Assembly: GCA_025351615.1 (NCBI GenBank)
Contig: JANXVP010000210.1
Coordinates: 1 to 11,078, forward strand
Length of the DNA stretch: 11,078 nt
Direction: 5' to 3'
Source of the DNA: Ramlibacter sp.
GTDB taxonomy: Bacteria > Pseudomonadota > Gammaproteobacteria > Burkholderiales > Burkholderiaceae_C
The notes under the pieces are model-generated. The model searched no databases and was not told the origin of the DNA. It was given only the letters and a program-made list of their open reading frames with translations. Numbering within the stretch: position 1 is the stretch's first letter; the number at the start of each line of letters is the position of its first letter. The position numbers and the translations under genes were made by a program. Below are positions 10,449 through 11,078 of this stretch, in pieces.

Positions 10449-11078
10449 GACTTGGCAGCGTTTGCCGCAGCCAGCCGCCCACCGCATCGGGCATACGCCG
10501 GACATGGCCCGGCAGGTGCCCGTCGGGAAAGCCCACATGGCCCCCCTGCGCCGGCTGCCACAGCGTGACATGCGAGCCCACCTCCGAATGTCGCGGCATG
10601 CTCCAGGCCGGGACGAACGGATCGTTGCGCGCATTCAGCACCAGAGCAGGAATCCGGATCCGTTGCAGGTGGGGTTTGGCCGAAGCGCGCGCGTAGTAAT
10701 CGTCCGCGTCCCGAAATCCATGCAGTGGCGCGGTGAACAGGTCGTCGAAATCGCGCAGGTCGCGCGCCGCAAGCAGCCGCTCGCGGTCGAACAGCCCTGG
10801 ATGCTGATCGAGTTTCGCCAGGGCCTTGGGCTTCATCGTCCGCATGAACATCGTCGTGTAGACCAGCCGGTTGAAGCCGCGCCCGATCGCCCAGCCACCG
10901 GCTGCGAGGTCGACCGGCGAGCACACAGCCGCCACTGCGCTCACCGCCCGGCTGGCGCTTTCGCCCGCTTCCGCTGCCCACCGCAGCAAGGCATTGCCAC
11001 CGAGCGACACGCCGACCGCGACGATCGGCCCGGCGTGCGTCTCACGCAGGCGCGCCAGGATCCAGCCGATTTCCTCGT
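10444..11078 (-). CDS. YheT-family alpha/beta hydrolase (5' end outside window)
   Basis: C-terminal part (210 visible residues) of an alpha/beta-fold hydrolase resembling the E. coli YheT / eukaryotic ABHD1-3 group, usually about 320 residues, so roughly 110 N-terminal residues lie beyond the right edge. The catalytic triad can be read: nucleophile Ser in VAVGVSLGGNALLRW (codon at 11005-11007), Asp in LNARNDPFVP (10621-10623), and His in QGGHVGFPDG (10537-10539). The segment between carries the family-typical CSPVDL and a Tyr/Phe/Arg-rich cap (FNRLVYTTMFMRTMKPKAL). Physiological substrate unknown; relatives are putative esterases or lipid hydrolases. It converges on mrdA, and its stop codon lies in the heptamer repeat. 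A GTG at 11010 is only an internal codon, since the frame is open to the window edge. Confidence 0.9.
   Translation of the reverse strand, partial: EEIGWILARLRETHAGPIVAVGVSLGGNALLRWAAEAGESASRAVSAVAAVCSPVDLAAGGWAIGRGFNRLVYTTMFMRTMKPKALAKLDQHPGLFDRERLLAARDLRDFDDLFTAPLHGFRDADDYYARASAKPHLQRIRIPALVLNARNDPFVPAWSMPRHSEVGSHVTLWQPAQGGHVGFPDGHLPGHVRRMPDAVGGWLRQTLPSR

Overview
The window is about 11 kb of GC-rich chromosomal DNA (roughly 60-67% GC by eye). It carries housekeeping genes in an order typical of Burkholderiales, most likely an Oxalobacteraceae relative such as Massilia, Duganella or Janthinobacterium. This placement is inferred from protein character and gene order, not from a database search. 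I see no mobile element, CRISPR array, phage gene, tRNA or rRNA.

Layout, left to right. (1) The left edge holds the 3'-truncated xth gene (exodeoxyribonuclease III, minus strand). It diverges from pyrE (orotate phosphoribosyltransferase, plus strand), with only 12 bp between start codons. pyrE is followed closely by a gene for a small secreted DUF4124-type protein of unknown role. (2) A compact minus-strand operon gatC-gatA-gatB encodes the three subunits of the tRNA-dependent amidotransferase. It converges on the DUF4124 gene with 7 bp between stop codons. (3) A 234-bp divergent intergenic region carries hairpins and a short tandem repeat. (4) A plus-strand cell-shape operon follows: mreB, mreC, mreD and mrdA (PBP2), with 4-bp overlaps at mreC/mreD and mreD/mrdA. 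These encode the core of the elongasome: an actin-like cytoskeleton, its membrane adaptors and the lateral-wall transpeptidase. (5) The right edge holds a 5'-truncated YheT-type alpha/beta hydrolase on the minus strand, convergent with mrdA.

I found no clear undescribed multi-gene system. The points most worth a second look are: the absence of rodA after mrdA; the long Ala/Pro-rich tail on PBP2; a heptamer repeat just after mrdA that places stop codons in all six frames; a segment of lower GC inside gatB; and the Crc-like but apparently catalytic ExoIII that diverges from pyrE with almost no intergenic DNA.
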